Part shown: positions 1 to 7,400 of the stretch, in pieces
Layout: each line of letters begins with the position of its first letter
Position numbering within the stretch: the stretch's first letter is position 1
Source of the DNA: Actinomycetota bacterium
GTDB lineage: Bacteria > Actinomycetota > Humimicrobiia > Humimicrobiales > Humimicrobiaceae
Reading direction: 5' to 3'
Assembly (NCBI GenBank): GCA_018400395.1
Contig: JAGYMN010000035.1
Coordinates: forward strand, 1 to 12,391
DNA length: 12,391 nucleotides
Position numbers and translations under genes: made by a program
Notes under the pieces: model-generated
What the model was told of the DNA's origin: nothing
Seen by the model: only the letters and a program-made list of their open reading frames with translations
Databases searched by the model: none

Positions 1-54
1 GCTCAAAAGCACCTTAATACATGCCGTTGATCCTAAACCATGCTACTAGATAAA

Positions 55-131
<77 letters not shown>

Positions 132-168
132 CCGTAGAAATTTATTCCACTTCTCTAACCGCACAACT

Positions 169-196
169 ATTATAATGATTTTTTTTCAAATGTCCA
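169..196 (-). promoter_or_regulatory. Sigma-70-type promoter for tRNA-fMet
   Basis: On the minus strand a perfect -10 TATAAT (169-174) lies 16 nt behind TGGACA (191-196), which matches five of six bases of the -35 consensus. The spacer contains an A8 tract. Transcription would start near 162, about 30 nt before the mature 5' end of the tRNA. The tRNA can therefore be transcribed independently of the rho-prmC block. Confidence 0.72.
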
Positions 197-286
197 ATGT
201 GATTTGACAGATAATTTGAAGAATAAACTCTTTTAGGATATATAAAACATGCGGGTAAAGATTACACTGTCATATGAATTGCTTTA

Positions 287-1210
287 TTAAACATATATGG
301 AAAGTATCCTTTCCTTTTGATTATAGTCCTTTTCGAGAACTATTCTTTCTGCATTCAAGTATTTTCCAGCCAGTTCAACCAGGTTTCCGCCCACATTCGG
401 ATCTGTTTCAAAGAGTATGCACAGGGATCTATCTGATAAGAGGCCCTTGATCTTTGAAAGTATCTTTTCATAGACTTCAAGTCCGGTTTCTCCTGCCACA
501 AGAGCCTCCTCTGGTTCATAATCCTTAACTTCACGCGGCAGATCTCGAAAATTTTTTTTCTTTATATATGGAGGGTTGGATACTATAAGGTCAAAGCCCT
601 TACTTTTTTCTGCCGCCCAATCCCCGTCATCTTCCGGTATAATATCACAATTAATAAACTTAATATTTTTCTTCCAATCATCAACCAGTATGCTTTCGGC
701 ATTCTTTACTGCTATCTCTATGGCCGCCTGACTGATATCAGTTGAAATTACCTTTATATGATCTTTATTATCCGGAAGTTCCTGCAGAAGTTCACTATAA
801 AGGCTTAATGTTATAGCTCCGCTTCCTGTCCCTATCTCCAGAATGTTTGCAGATCCTATTTTATCTAAGATTCTTTTTGTCTCACCAATAGCCTTTTCTG
901 CCAGAAGCTCCGTTTCGGGACGCGGTATAAGCACATTTTTATCTACTTTTAGTTTTATACTTCTAAAATAAGCTTCACCAAGTATATACTGTACAGGCAT
1001 GTGCTCCAGTCTCATTAAGATATATTTCTTGTATTTTGCAAGTTCCCGGGTTGTGAGGACTCTGTCGTAATTAAGGTATAGTTCCATCCTTGATAGACCA
1101 AGCACCGAAGCAAGAAGAAGTTCAGATGAAAGCCTGGACTGGGGTATATCTTTTTTTTTGAAAAATTCAATCCCCCATTCAAGGATTTTTTTGACGGTCC
1201 ATATCTCCAA
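287..1210 (-). CDS. prmC: Release factor glutamine methyltransferase PrmC (HemK family)
   Basis: This cytoplasmic enzyme transfers a methyl group from S-adenosylmethionine to the glutamine of the GGQ motif of class I release factors, which speeds peptide release. The 307-residue protein has an N-terminal helical substrate-binding domain (about 1-75), the IPRPETE motif (95-101), SAM motif I EIGTGSG (125-131) and the catalytic NPPY (212-215) that holds the target amide. Length is slightly above the usual 280-290. The start is TTG, preceded by GGGAG at 9 nt spacing; the nearby ATG is out of frame. Only 4 nt separate it from the prfA stop, and the Shine-Dalgarno lies inside the last prfA codons, so translational coupling to its own substrate's gene is likely. 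Confidence 0.96.
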   Translation of the reverse strand: MEIWTVKKILEWGIEFFKKKDIPQSRLSSELLLASVLGLSRMELYLNYDRVLTTRELAKYKKYILMRLEHMPVQYILGEAYFRSIKLKVDKNVLIPRPETELLAEKAIGETKRILDKIGSANILEIGTGSGAITLSLYSELLQELPDNKDHIKVISTDISQAAIEIAVKNAESILVDDWKKNIKFINCDIIPEDDGDWAAEKSKGFDLIVSNPPYIKKKNFRDLPREVKDYEPEEALVAGETGLEVYEKILSKIKGLLSDRSLCILFETDPNVGGNLVELAGKYLNAERIVLEKDYNQKERILSIYV

Positions 1211-1214
1211 CAGA

Positions 1215-2294
1215 CTACACTCCCAGTTTTTCCAGCTTTTTTTCTTCGTCTGCCTGCTTCAGGGCGCCTATCAATTCATCCAGGCTCCCCTCCAAAATAT
1301 CATCCAGCCTGTAAAGGGTTAAATTGATTCGGTGGTCCGTAACCCTGCCCTGAGGATAATTATATGTCCTTATCCTTTCACTCCTGTCACCGGTGCCTAT
1401 CTGCATTCTCCGGTTTTCTGTCTGTTGATCCCTCTGCTTCCTTTCTTCTTCTTCTTTTAATCTTGCCCTCAATATCTTTAAAGCTTTTTCCTTGTTCTGG
1501 AGCTGGGATTTTTCATCCTGGCAGCTAACTACCATCCCTGTTGGAATGTGAGTGACTCTCACGGCAGAATCGGTTGTGTTTACGGATTGGCCTCCCGGGC
1601 CGCTGGACCTGAATACATCTATCCTGAGGTCATTCGGGTCTATTTCTACCTCAACTTCTTCGACTTCTGGCATTACCGCTACAGTTGCTGTTGACGTATG
1701 GATCCTTCCCTGAGACTCTGTAGCCGGTACTCTCTGTACACGATGAACACCTGACTCATACTTCATCTTCCCGTACACGCTTTCGCCCTGTATATCGAAT
1801 ATTATCTCCTTGAATCCTCCTATTCCCAGACTATTGGAGCTCAGGATAGAATGCTTCCATTTCTTGTTTTCAACATATTTAGTATAAAGCCTGTAAAGGA
1901 CTCCGGCAAAAAGAGCGGCCTCGTCACCACCTGCACCGGCTCTTATCTCAACAATTACATTCCTCTTATCATTTGGGTCCTTTGGGGACAAAAAAAGCCT
2001 TATCTTTCTTTCCAGGATAGCTTTTCTTTTATTGTTCTCTGAAATCTCTTCCTTTAAAAAATCTTTCATCTCTTCATCCTTTTCAGAATCGAGCAATTCA
2101 CCTGCATCCTCAAGGGAAGTGATTACCTGACGGTAATCACCTGCAAGCTTAACACCTTCTTCTATCTCCGACGCTTTTTTTCCATATTCCCTGATCTTTG
2201 AAGGATCTGAAGAGATTTCGGGGTCTGAGAGTTTTTTCATAAGCTCTTTATGCCTGTCTTCGAAAACTTTTAATTTTTCCAGTAATTCATTCAT
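1215..2294 (-). CDS. prfA: Peptide chain release factor 1 (RF1)
   Basis: RF1 reads UAA and UAG in the ribosomal A site and triggers hydrolysis of peptidyl-tRNA. From the ATG start the protein has 359 residues, matching the family length of about 360. The stop-codon-reading tripeptide is PAT (190-192, within RVPATESQG). RF2 has SPF there, so this is RF1. The catalytic GGQ is at 234-236 in GPGGQSVN, the target of PrmC encoded next door. An in-frame GTG lies four codons upstream (2304-2306). I prefer the ATG at 2292-2294 because GGGTGA lies 8 nt before it, while the GTG has no good ribosome-binding site. The resulting N-terminus (MNELLEKLK) also fits the family. A 115-nt gap separates it from the DUF1385 gene upstream. 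Confidence 0.97.
   Translation of the reverse strand: MNELLEKLKVFEDRHKELMKKLSDPEISSDPSKIREYGKKASEIEEGVKLAGDYRQVITSLEDAGELLDSEKDEEMKDFLKEEISENNKRKAILERKIRLFLSPKDPNDKRNVIVEIRAGAGGDEAALFAGVLYRLYTKYVENKKWKHSILSSNSLGIGGFKEIIFDIQGESVYGKMKYESGVHRVQRVPATESQGRIHTSTATVAVMPEVEEVEVEIDPNDLRIDVFRSSGPGGQSVNTTDSAVRVTHIPTGMVVSCQDEKSQLQNKEKALKILRARLKEEEERKQRDQQTENRRMQIGTGDRSERIRTYNYPQGRVTDHRINLTLYRLDDILEGSLDELIGALKQADEEKKLEKLGV
1220..1224 (-). promoter_or_regulatory. Shine-Dalgarno of prmC inside the end of prfA
   Basis: GGGAG on the minus strand lies 9 nt before the TTG start of prmC. It is made from the last two sense codons of prfA (Gly, Val). It supports the TTG start and suggests that ribosomes ending prfA reinitiate on prmC. 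Confidence 0.65.
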
Positions 2295-2302
2295 TCCAAA
2301 AG

Positions 2303-2308
2303 TCACCC
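2303..2308 (-). promoter_or_regulatory. Shine-Dalgarno deciding the prfA start
   Basis: GGGTGA on the minus strand lies 8 nt before the ATG at 2294. It overlaps the alternative GTG start at 2306, so the two cannot both be used well. This favours the ATG. Confidence 0.5.
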
Positions 2309-2409
2309 GTGATTGCTTTTTGAATTTATTTATACTTCTTACGTACTACGGAACAGATAATTTTATGCAGGAAAGGGATTAATATTAAACAATAAATATA
2401 GCCTTACTG

Positions 2410-3327
2410 CTATCCTGAAGCCATCCCCTTCACTACTTTTCCATTCTTAAACTCTTCCTCCGCTTCTATTACTTTTTTGAAAGAGCTTATTGCCACCTCT
2501 ATCTGGGATTCATCAGGTTCTCTTGTGGTTATCTTCTGTAGTAAAAGACCGGGGTAGAATAAAATATTTACAATCCTGTATTTTGAAAACTTTCCAGCAA
2601 ATTTTATGAACTCATATGATATACCCGCGATTACAGGAATAAGAAGTACACGGTAAAGCACCCTCAGGGGAAGAGGGGGCCTGCCTAGAAGAGCAAACAC
2701 AAATATGGCCACGATCATTACTATCAAAAGGAAGCTTGTTCCGCATCTTAAGTGTAGTGTGGTATATTTCTTTACATTATTGACTATCACTTCTTCATCA
2801 TTTTCATAAGCCTGTATTGTCTTATGTTCTGCTCCATGATACTGGAATATCCTCTTAATATCCTTTAATTGGGATATAATAAGTATATACCCCAGAAAAA
2901 AAATTATCCTTATAAGGCCCTCGAGAAGATTATATACAATAGTATTTGGAAAATATTCTGAAAAACTTCTTCCGATTAGAGTCGGCAGCACAAAAAAGAC
3001 TCCTACCGAGAAAGCAACAGCAAAAATTATTGCAATTGCCATCTCTTTTCTGGAAAAATGTATGTCCTCTTCAGTGGCTTCATTAACCGAATAACTGAGC
3101 GCCCTGAAACCCACCGCCATACTTTCCACAAGAACAACAACGCCTCTGATGAAGGGTAAACGCAAGAACTTATTGTTCAGAGCAAGAGACGAATTTTTAA
3201 ACAGCCTGGTGGAAATAGTCTTATCGGGTTTTCTTACAGCCAGGGACCAGAAGTTTTTACCCCTCATCATTACTCCTTCTATTACTGCCTGGCCGCCTAC
3301 CTGATATTTGCTTGAATTCTCATTCAT
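2410..3327 (-). CDS. DUF1385 family multi-pass membrane protein (YqhQ-like)
   Basis: The 305-residue protein has the family's N-terminal signature GGQAVIEGVMMRG (11-23) and the internal motif YHGAEHKTI (163-171), which together identify DUF1385. Hydrophobic segments at about 95-117, 132-153, 197-215 and 221-246 predict four membrane spans. The N-terminal about 90 residues and the charged C-terminal tail (about 265-305) are soluble. The family is common in Gram-positive bacteria and several anaerobic phyla, often between rpmE and prfA as here. Its biochemical role is not established. The HxxxH pair in the YHGAEHK motif (H164, H168) could bind a metal or act in catalysis, but that is inference. 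The ATG start has a weak AAGAG upstream. An inverted repeat precedes the gene, just behind rpmE. Confidence 0.9.
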   Translation of the reverse strand: MNENSSKYQVGGQAVIEGVMMRGKNFWSLAVRKPDKTISTRLFKNSSLALNNKFLRLPFIRGVVVLVESMAVGFRALSYSVNEATEEDIHFSRKEMAIAIIFAVAFSVGVFFVLPTLIGRSFSEYFPNTIVYNLLEGLIRIIFFLGYILIISQLKDIKRIFQYHGAEHKTIQAYENDEEVIVNNVKKYTTLHLRCGTSFLLIVMIVAIFVFALLGRPPLPLRVLYRVLLIPVIAGISYEFIKFAGKFSKYRIVNILFYPGLLLQKITTREPDESQIEVAISSFKKVIEAEEEFKNGKVVKGMASG

Positions 3328-3353
3328 TAGAATCTCTTTTCGTAATATATATA

Positions 3354-3383
3354 ACCTGCATAAACAAAACTATGACTGCAGGT
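3354..3383 (-). other. Intercistronic hairpin behind rpmE
   Basis: ACCTGCA and TGCAGGT form a perfect 7-bp inverted repeat with a 16-nt loop, beginning 2 nt after the rpmE stop codon. No T-run follows on the minus strand (the next bases are alternating T and A), so it is not a classic intrinsic terminator. It could stabilise the rpmE 3' end or mark an RNA processing point between rpmE and the DUF1385 gene. Confidence 0.5.
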
Positions 3384-3385
3384 AA

Positions 3386-3592
3386 CTATTTTTTTGCTTT
3401 ATTAAGACGTTTTTTGAACCTCTCTACCCTGCCTCCCGAGTCTATCAGTTTTTGTTTACCTGTATAGAAAGGATGACAGGCTGAACATATTTCGACTTTC
3501 AATTCTTTCTTTGTCGACATGGTCTTGAAAGTATTACCACAGGAGCAGATTACTGTGCATTCCTGGTAATTAGGATGTATATTCTTTTTCAT
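3386..3592 (-). CDS. rpmE: 50S ribosomal protein L31, zinc-binding (C+) type
   Basis: L31 sits on the large subunit near the central protuberance and helps bridge it to the 30S head. The 68-residue product has the family length and signature: the N-terminus MKKNIHPNY, Cys16-x-Cys18, Cys36-x-x-Cys39 followed by HPFYTG, and a basic C-terminal tail (RFKKRLNKAKK). The four cysteines make it the zinc-containing form. Cysteine-free paralogues commonly replace this form under zinc starvation; none is seen here. The ATG is preceded by AAGGA at 6 nt. It lies 118 nt behind rho and about 60 nt before the DUF1385 gene, a common arrangement. Confidence 0.97.
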   Translation of the reverse strand: MKKNIHPNYQECTVICSCGNTFKTMSTKKELKVEICSACHPFYTGKQKLIDSGGRVERFKKRLNKAKK

Positions 3593-3710
3593 CTTATTCC
3601 TTATCTATATATAATATCCGTTCTCAATTATTTCAAATGATAAATCTTACCACAAATATATGAAGGCGTAAACATAATATCTCTATGTTCACAGGAAAGA
3701 AAAGAACAGG

Positions 3711-5249
3711 TTATTTCCCCTGTTTATTAAATGAAACCTCTATTGCCCTCAAAAAATCCTTGTTGGATTTGGTATTCTTTATATAATCTATAAGCTGTTC
3801 AATTGCAACATCGGGAGGTTTTTCATATATCAACCTCCTTAGTCTCCAGACAATCTTTGCTTCTTCCCGGTCCATGAGCAGTTCTTCTTTCCTTGTCCCG
3901 GATCTTGTTATATCAATTGCAGGAAATATCCTTTTGTCAGCAAGCGATCTGTCAAGATTTATTTCCATATTGCCTGTGCCCTTAAACTCTTCAAAGATCA
4001 CATCATCCATTCTCGATCCTGTATCAATAAGCGCAGTGGCCAGTATCGTGAGGCTGCCCCCATCTTCTATGTTCCTTGCAGCACCAAAAAATCTCTTAGG
4101 AGGAAAAAGGGCAGATGAATCCACGCCGCCTGAAAGAACCCTGCCGCTTGCCGGTATGGAAAGGTTATATGCTCTTGCAAGCCTTGTTATGCTGTCCAGG
4201 AGAATAAGTACATCCCTTCCATGCTCTACGAGCCTTTTTGCCCTCTGCAATACAAGTTCCGCTACCTGGATATGGTTATCTGAAGGCTGATCAAAAGTCG
4301 AGCTTATTACTTCACCCCTTACGGATCTTTCCATGTCGGTAACCTCTTCAGGCCTTTCATCTATAAGCAGGACTATTATATCCACCTCAGGATTATTTTC
4401 AGAAACACTGTTTGCAAGATCCTTCAGAATAGTTGTCTTTCCTGCTTTAGGGGGAGAAACAATAAGCCCTCTCTGACCTTTACCTATGGGTCCGATAAGA
4501 TCTATGATCCTGGGAGTTATATTGTCCGAATCCCCGGTTTCCAGTCTTAACCGTTCAATAGGATATATCGGCGTTAGTTTCTCGAAGGCTATCCTTGACC
4601 TTATAATATTTGGATCTTCTCCATTTACCTTCTCAATCCTCAGCAGTGCATCGTATTTTTCACTATCTTTTGGGGGACGGACCTTACCGTATACTTCATC
4701 CCCCTGACGCAGCCTGAATCTTCTTATCTGGGACTGTGACACATATATATCTTTGGAACCCGCCAGGTAACCGCTGGTCCTCAGAAAGCCGTATCCGTCT
4801 GCAAGAATATCAAGAATGCCCTGCATACCCTCATCGTAAACCTGAATTTCCTTCTTGCTTTTTTCCTGCTGCCTTTTCCTTTCCTCTGCTTCTTCGGATA
4901 TTCCCTTCTTTATCTCCTCGCCTACAGTATCATTTTTTTCCTTTATTTTTTCGGGCAGGGATACTGGAGGAGCAGATGGACTATCTTTAATAACCGCCAT
5001 TCTTCCTTCATCTTTTTCCCCGGAATTCTTTTCAGTAAAACTCCGTTCCTCTATCACCGTGCTATCGCTTCTTCCGGGTTGTCCGTTTTTAGCACCATCC
5101 CCTGATACTCTCTTTATTATTCTGTCGATAAGCTCTTCCTTTTTCAATTTTGTTATACCCGGTATATCAAGCTGTTTTGCTATAACCCTCAAATCAGAAA
5201 GCAACTTTTCCTTTAATATATCATTATTTATTTTTTCAATTTCCGGCAT
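3711..5249 (-). CDS. rho: Transcription termination factor Rho
   Basis: Rho is a hexameric RNA-dependent ATPase that loads on nascent untranslated RNA and stops RNA polymerase. The 512-residue protein has an N-terminal helical Rho_N domain (about 1-48). A charged, low-complexity linker follows (about 50-138). The OB-fold RNA-binding domain is at about 140-210 (GILDILADGYGFLR). The RecA-like ATPase core has Walker A SPPKAGKTT (265-273), the catalytic DERPEEV (297-303), Walker B VLILLDS (347-353) and the pore loops around VLSGGVD (371-377) and EEFKGTGNM (420-428). E. coli Rho is 419 residues, so the linker accounts for the excess. Similar insertions occur in actinobacterial and some clostridial Rho proteins. 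The ATG has a strong AAAGGAG at 9 nt. It is the first gene of the leftward block. Confidence 0.98.
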   Translation of the reverse strand: MPEIEKINNDILKEKLLSDLRVIAKQLDIPGITKLKKEELIDRIIKRVSGDGAKNGQPGRSDSTVIEERSFTEKNSGEKDEGRMAVIKDSPSAPPVSLPEKIKEKNDTVGEEIKKGISEEAEERKRQQEKSKKEIQVYDEGMQGILDILADGYGFLRTSGYLAGSKDIYVSQSQIRRFRLRQGDEVYGKVRPPKDSEKYDALLRIEKVNGEDPNIIRSRIAFEKLTPIYPIERLRLETGDSDNITPRIIDLIGPIGKGQRGLIVSPPKAGKTTILKDLANSVSENNPEVDIIVLLIDERPEEVTDMERSVRGEVISSTFDQPSDNHIQVAELVLQRAKRLVEHGRDVLILLDSITRLARAYNLSIPASGRVLSGGVDSSALFPPKRFFGAARNIEDGGSLTILATALIDTGSRMDDVIFEEFKGTGNMEINLDRSLADKRIFPAIDITRSGTRKEELLMDREEAKIVWRLRRLIYEKPPDVAIEQLIDYIKNTKSNKDFLRAIEVSFNKQGK

Positions 5250-5614
5250 CAGTAAATACTCCTTTCACAGGTATCCTAATTTTTATATCCAGTCTTTGCT
5301 GTATAAAAACTCCATAACAATAACTTAAATCCTTAAATCTGCAGGTACTCTACTATACTCTTATTGGACGGGTCAGGATAATAATTAATTTAGTATTTAG
5401 TATATGCTTATTGGATAAGAAAAAAATCATTTATCCTGGCTTTAAATCTACGGTTACTTGATTACCTGTATATAATAAATTTTGAAATTTAAGGTCTGAT
5501 TATTTGAAGAAACTCCCATTTGCCAATTCTACCTAAAACCACGTGTATAATATATAGAGTTATATAAAAAAAAGCAAGTATATTTTTTTAAGATGTTTTT
5601 TAAGTGATCTGGAT
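5250..5614. other. AT-rich non-coding stretch upstream of rho
   Basis: About 365 nt lie between the rho start and the hairpin behind trpB2, with no believable ORF. On the minus strand TTGCTT (5572-5577) and TATATT (5549-5554) with a 17-nt spacer are a possible promoter. It would give rho a leader of roughly 295 nt, but other weak AT-rich candidates lie closer. A 6-bp inverted repeat GGATAA/TTATCC spans 5413-5436. A long leader would be in keeping with the autoregulation known for rho in other bacteria, but no specific attenuator is visible. Confidence 0.4.
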
Positions 5615-5643
5615 GCGGGGCCCTTTAAAATAAAAGGCCCCGC
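5615..5643 (-). terminator. GC-rich hairpin behind trpB2 (terminator-like)
   Basis: GCGGGGCC and GGCCCCGC form a perfect 8-bp, almost pure G:C stem, with three more A:T pairs possible inside. It begins 12 nt after the trpB2 stop. In this AT-rich setting it stands out strongly. Neither strand has an adjacent T-run, so it is either a non-canonical terminator or a 3'-end stabiliser. Confidence 0.6.
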
Positions 5644-5655
5644 AGGTCATATTCT

Positions 5656-7020
5656 TTAAAATTTTGGGAGATTTTTAATAGATTCTTTTATTTTATCATC
5701 AGGATACGCATAGTCGACCAGTTCTCCATTCATATAAGCATCGTAAGCAGCAAGATCAAAATGGCCATGTCCGCTGAAATTAAATACAATAACTTTTTCT
5801 TCCCCTGTTTCCCTGCACTTTAACGCTTCGTCTACAACTGCCTTTATGGCATGGGCGGTTTCTGGCGCAGGTATTATCCCTTCCGTATTGGCAAAATCCA
5901 TAGATGCTTTAAATACAGGATTCTGCGGAAGGGCCACTGCTTCTATGATATTTTCTTTTACCAGAAGACTTAACTGCGGGGCCATTCCATGATATCTGAG
6001 CCCTCCTGCATGTATTGGCTGTGGTACAAAATCATGTCCCAGGGTAAACATCTTAGCAATAGGGGCCATTTTTGCAGTATCTCCATAGTCATAAGCAAAC
6101 GGCCCTTTTGTAAGAGTTGGACATGCAATAGGCTCGACAGCTATTATTCTTATATCTTTTCCAGCCTGCTTGTCCGGTACAAAAGGAAATGCAAATCCAG
6201 CAAAATTACTACCCCCTCCGACACAGCCTATTAGAATATCAGGCTCCACTTCAATCTTTTCAAGCTGTTTTTTAGTCTCCAGCCCCACGATTGTCTGGTG
6301 TAAAAGTACATGATTTAGAACGCTGCCCAGAGAATATTTTATGCTGCCTCCGCTCTTTGCCGCTACTTCAACTGCTTCACTTATGGCTATTCCAAGACTT
6401 CCGGGGCAATTGGGGTCCTTTTCCAGTATCGCTCTCCCCGATTCCGTTGTATCAGACGGAGAAGCAATACATTCAGCTCCCCATATTTTCATCATTAGTT
6501 TTCTGTACGGCTTCTGGTCATAGCTGCACCTTACCATATATACAGTCAGGTCAATACCCAGCAGACTGCATGCAAATGACAGTGCACTTCCCCATTGTCC
6601 TGCCCCCGTCTCGGTGGTCAGTTTATTCACACCCTCTTTTTTATTATAGTAGGCCTGTGCTATTGCAGTATTGGGCTTGTGGCTTCCCGCCGGACTTACA
6701 CTTTCATTTTTATAATAAATCTTTGCCGGTGTATCAAGGAATCTTTCCAGCTTGCTTGCCCTTACCAGAGGAGAAGGCCTCCATATCTTATATATATCCA
6801 GAAGCTCCTCCGGTATATCTATGTATCTGTCCATGCTTACTTCCTGCATTATCAGGGACATCGGGAATAAGACCGATAGATCATCCGGTGTCAATGGTTT
6901 ACCTGTTTTAGGATGCAGCGGAGGATCCAGCGGTTCAGGCAGGTCAGGATTTATATTATACCACTGCCGCGGCATCTCCTCTTCTGTAAGTAATACTTTT
7001 TTTTCTTCATCTTTTAACAT
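5656..7020 (-). CDS. trpB2: TrpB2-type tryptophan synthase beta chain (PLP enzyme)
   Basis: The enzyme condenses indole with L-serine to form L-tryptophan using pyridoxal phosphate. The 454-residue length and the extended N-terminus (about 1-80, rich in Pro and acidic residues) mark the TrpB2 (TrpB-like) subfamily rather than the roughly 400-residue TrpB1. The PLP lysine is K115 in GSHKPN. The substrate loop reads ETGAGQWG (137-144), with Trp where TrpB1 has His, a TrpB2 trait. The cofactor phosphate loop is GGGSN (268-272). No trpA or other trp gene is near, which agrees with the proposal that stand-alone TrpB2 salvages free indole. The ATG follows a purine-rich GGAAAGGAAGG. Transcription is controlled by a tryptophan T-box directly upstream. 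Confidence 0.95.
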   Translation of the reverse strand: MLKDEEKKVLLTEEEMPRQWYNINPDLPEPLDPPLHPKTGKPLTPDDLSVLFPMSLIMQEVSMDRYIDIPEELLDIYKIWRPSPLVRASKLERFLDTPAKIYYKNESVSPAGSHKPNTAIAQAYYNKKEGVNKLTTETGAGQWGSALSFACSLLGIDLTVYMVRCSYDQKPYRKLMMKIWGAECIASPSDTTESGRAILEKDPNCPGSLGIAISEAVEVAAKSGGSIKYSLGSVLNHVLLHQTIVGLETKKQLEKIEVEPDILIGCVGGGSNFAGFAFPFVPDKQAGKDIRIIAVEPIACPTLTKGPFAYDYGDTAKMAPIAKMFTLGHDFVPQPIHAGGLRYHGMAPQLSLLVKENIIEAVALPQNPVFKASMDFANTEGIIPAPETAHAIKAVVDEALKCRETGEEKVIVFNFSGHGHFDLAAYDAYMNGELVDYAYPDDKIKESIKNLPKF

Positions 7021-7078
7021 TTTACCTTCCTTTCCTTTTTAAAAAATGTGTATATTTGTATGTTTCTATATATAAAAT

Positions 7079-7123
7079 AAAAAAACCTCTCAAAGTCCCT
7101 ATCATTGATAGAGACGAGAGGTT
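7079..7123 (-). terminator. T-box intrinsic terminator
   Basis: AACCTCTC (7116-7123) pairs with GAGAGGTT (7084-7091), and an inner 9-bp stem GTCTCTATC/GATAGGGAC caps the hairpin with an AAT loop. A T7 run follows at once. The 5' arm overlaps the sequence just behind the T-box, so binding of uncharged tRNA-Trp should favour the antiterminator. About 58 nt separate the run from the trpB2 start. Confidence 0.93.
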
Positions 7124-7400
7124 CATTTCCCGCGGTGCCACTCTACTTCACAGGGGATTACTCAAAAATATTTTCCAGATCCCTGTACCCTTATAATTTC
7201 AGATACCTATAATATCTTATCCTCTGATAACGGAGGAAGCCGGGCTGTCTTAATCTCTACTGACCATTGCTAAACTAATCCGGTCAGAGATTTGTTACAG
7301 CCACCTCCCAGGCCCATTCGGTACCGGCATTGCAACCGCATTCTCAGCACTAGCGGCTCTCTGTATGCTGCATCGGTACTTACTATTCCTGTTCACAGGT
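7079..7400 (-). promoter_or_regulatory. T-box riboswitch, tryptophan-specific
   Basis: This leader senses uncharged tRNA-Trp and allows read-through into trpB2. Stem I can be drawn by hand: ACCT/AGGT at the base, a GA-rich kink-turn, CAGG/CCTG, then the specifier loop with GAA-UGG (codon at 7314-7316) and GTACC/GGTAC above. The conserved AGAGAG and a GTGCTGAGA distal loop are present. Stem II pairs GGCTGT (7297-7302) with ACAGCC (7243-7248) and AATCTCT with AGAGATT. Stem III pairs ACAGGG with CCCTGT. The T-box proper reads AGAGTGGCACCGCGGG (7129-7144). Its UGGC bulge (7137-7140) fits the GCCA end of bacterial tRNA-Trp, whose discriminator is G73. The promoter is unclear: TATAAA at 7406-7411 would start RNA near 7400 but lacks a good -35. 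Confidence 0.95.

Noticed and set aside
4855..5328. 157-codon plus-strand ORF opposite the rho N-terminus
   Set aside because: It is the complement of the charged Rho linker, which gives a Ser/Phe-rich product; no start signals and no recognisable motif.
5360..5416. Direct repeat CTTATTGGA at 5360-5368 and 5408-5416
   Set aside because: Only 9 bp in AT-rich DNA with no further copies and no link to a known operator; likely chance.
5413..5436. Inverted repeat GGATAA/TTATCC
   Set aside because: Six weak pairs with a 12-nt loop; too unstable to call a terminator or attenuator, mentioned only in the gap entry.
6291..6911. 206-codon plus-strand ORF opposite trpB2
   Set aside because: It lies entirely antisense to a clear PLP enzyme, and its protein is rich in Pro, Ser, Cys and Leu as expected from a reversed reading of a real gene.
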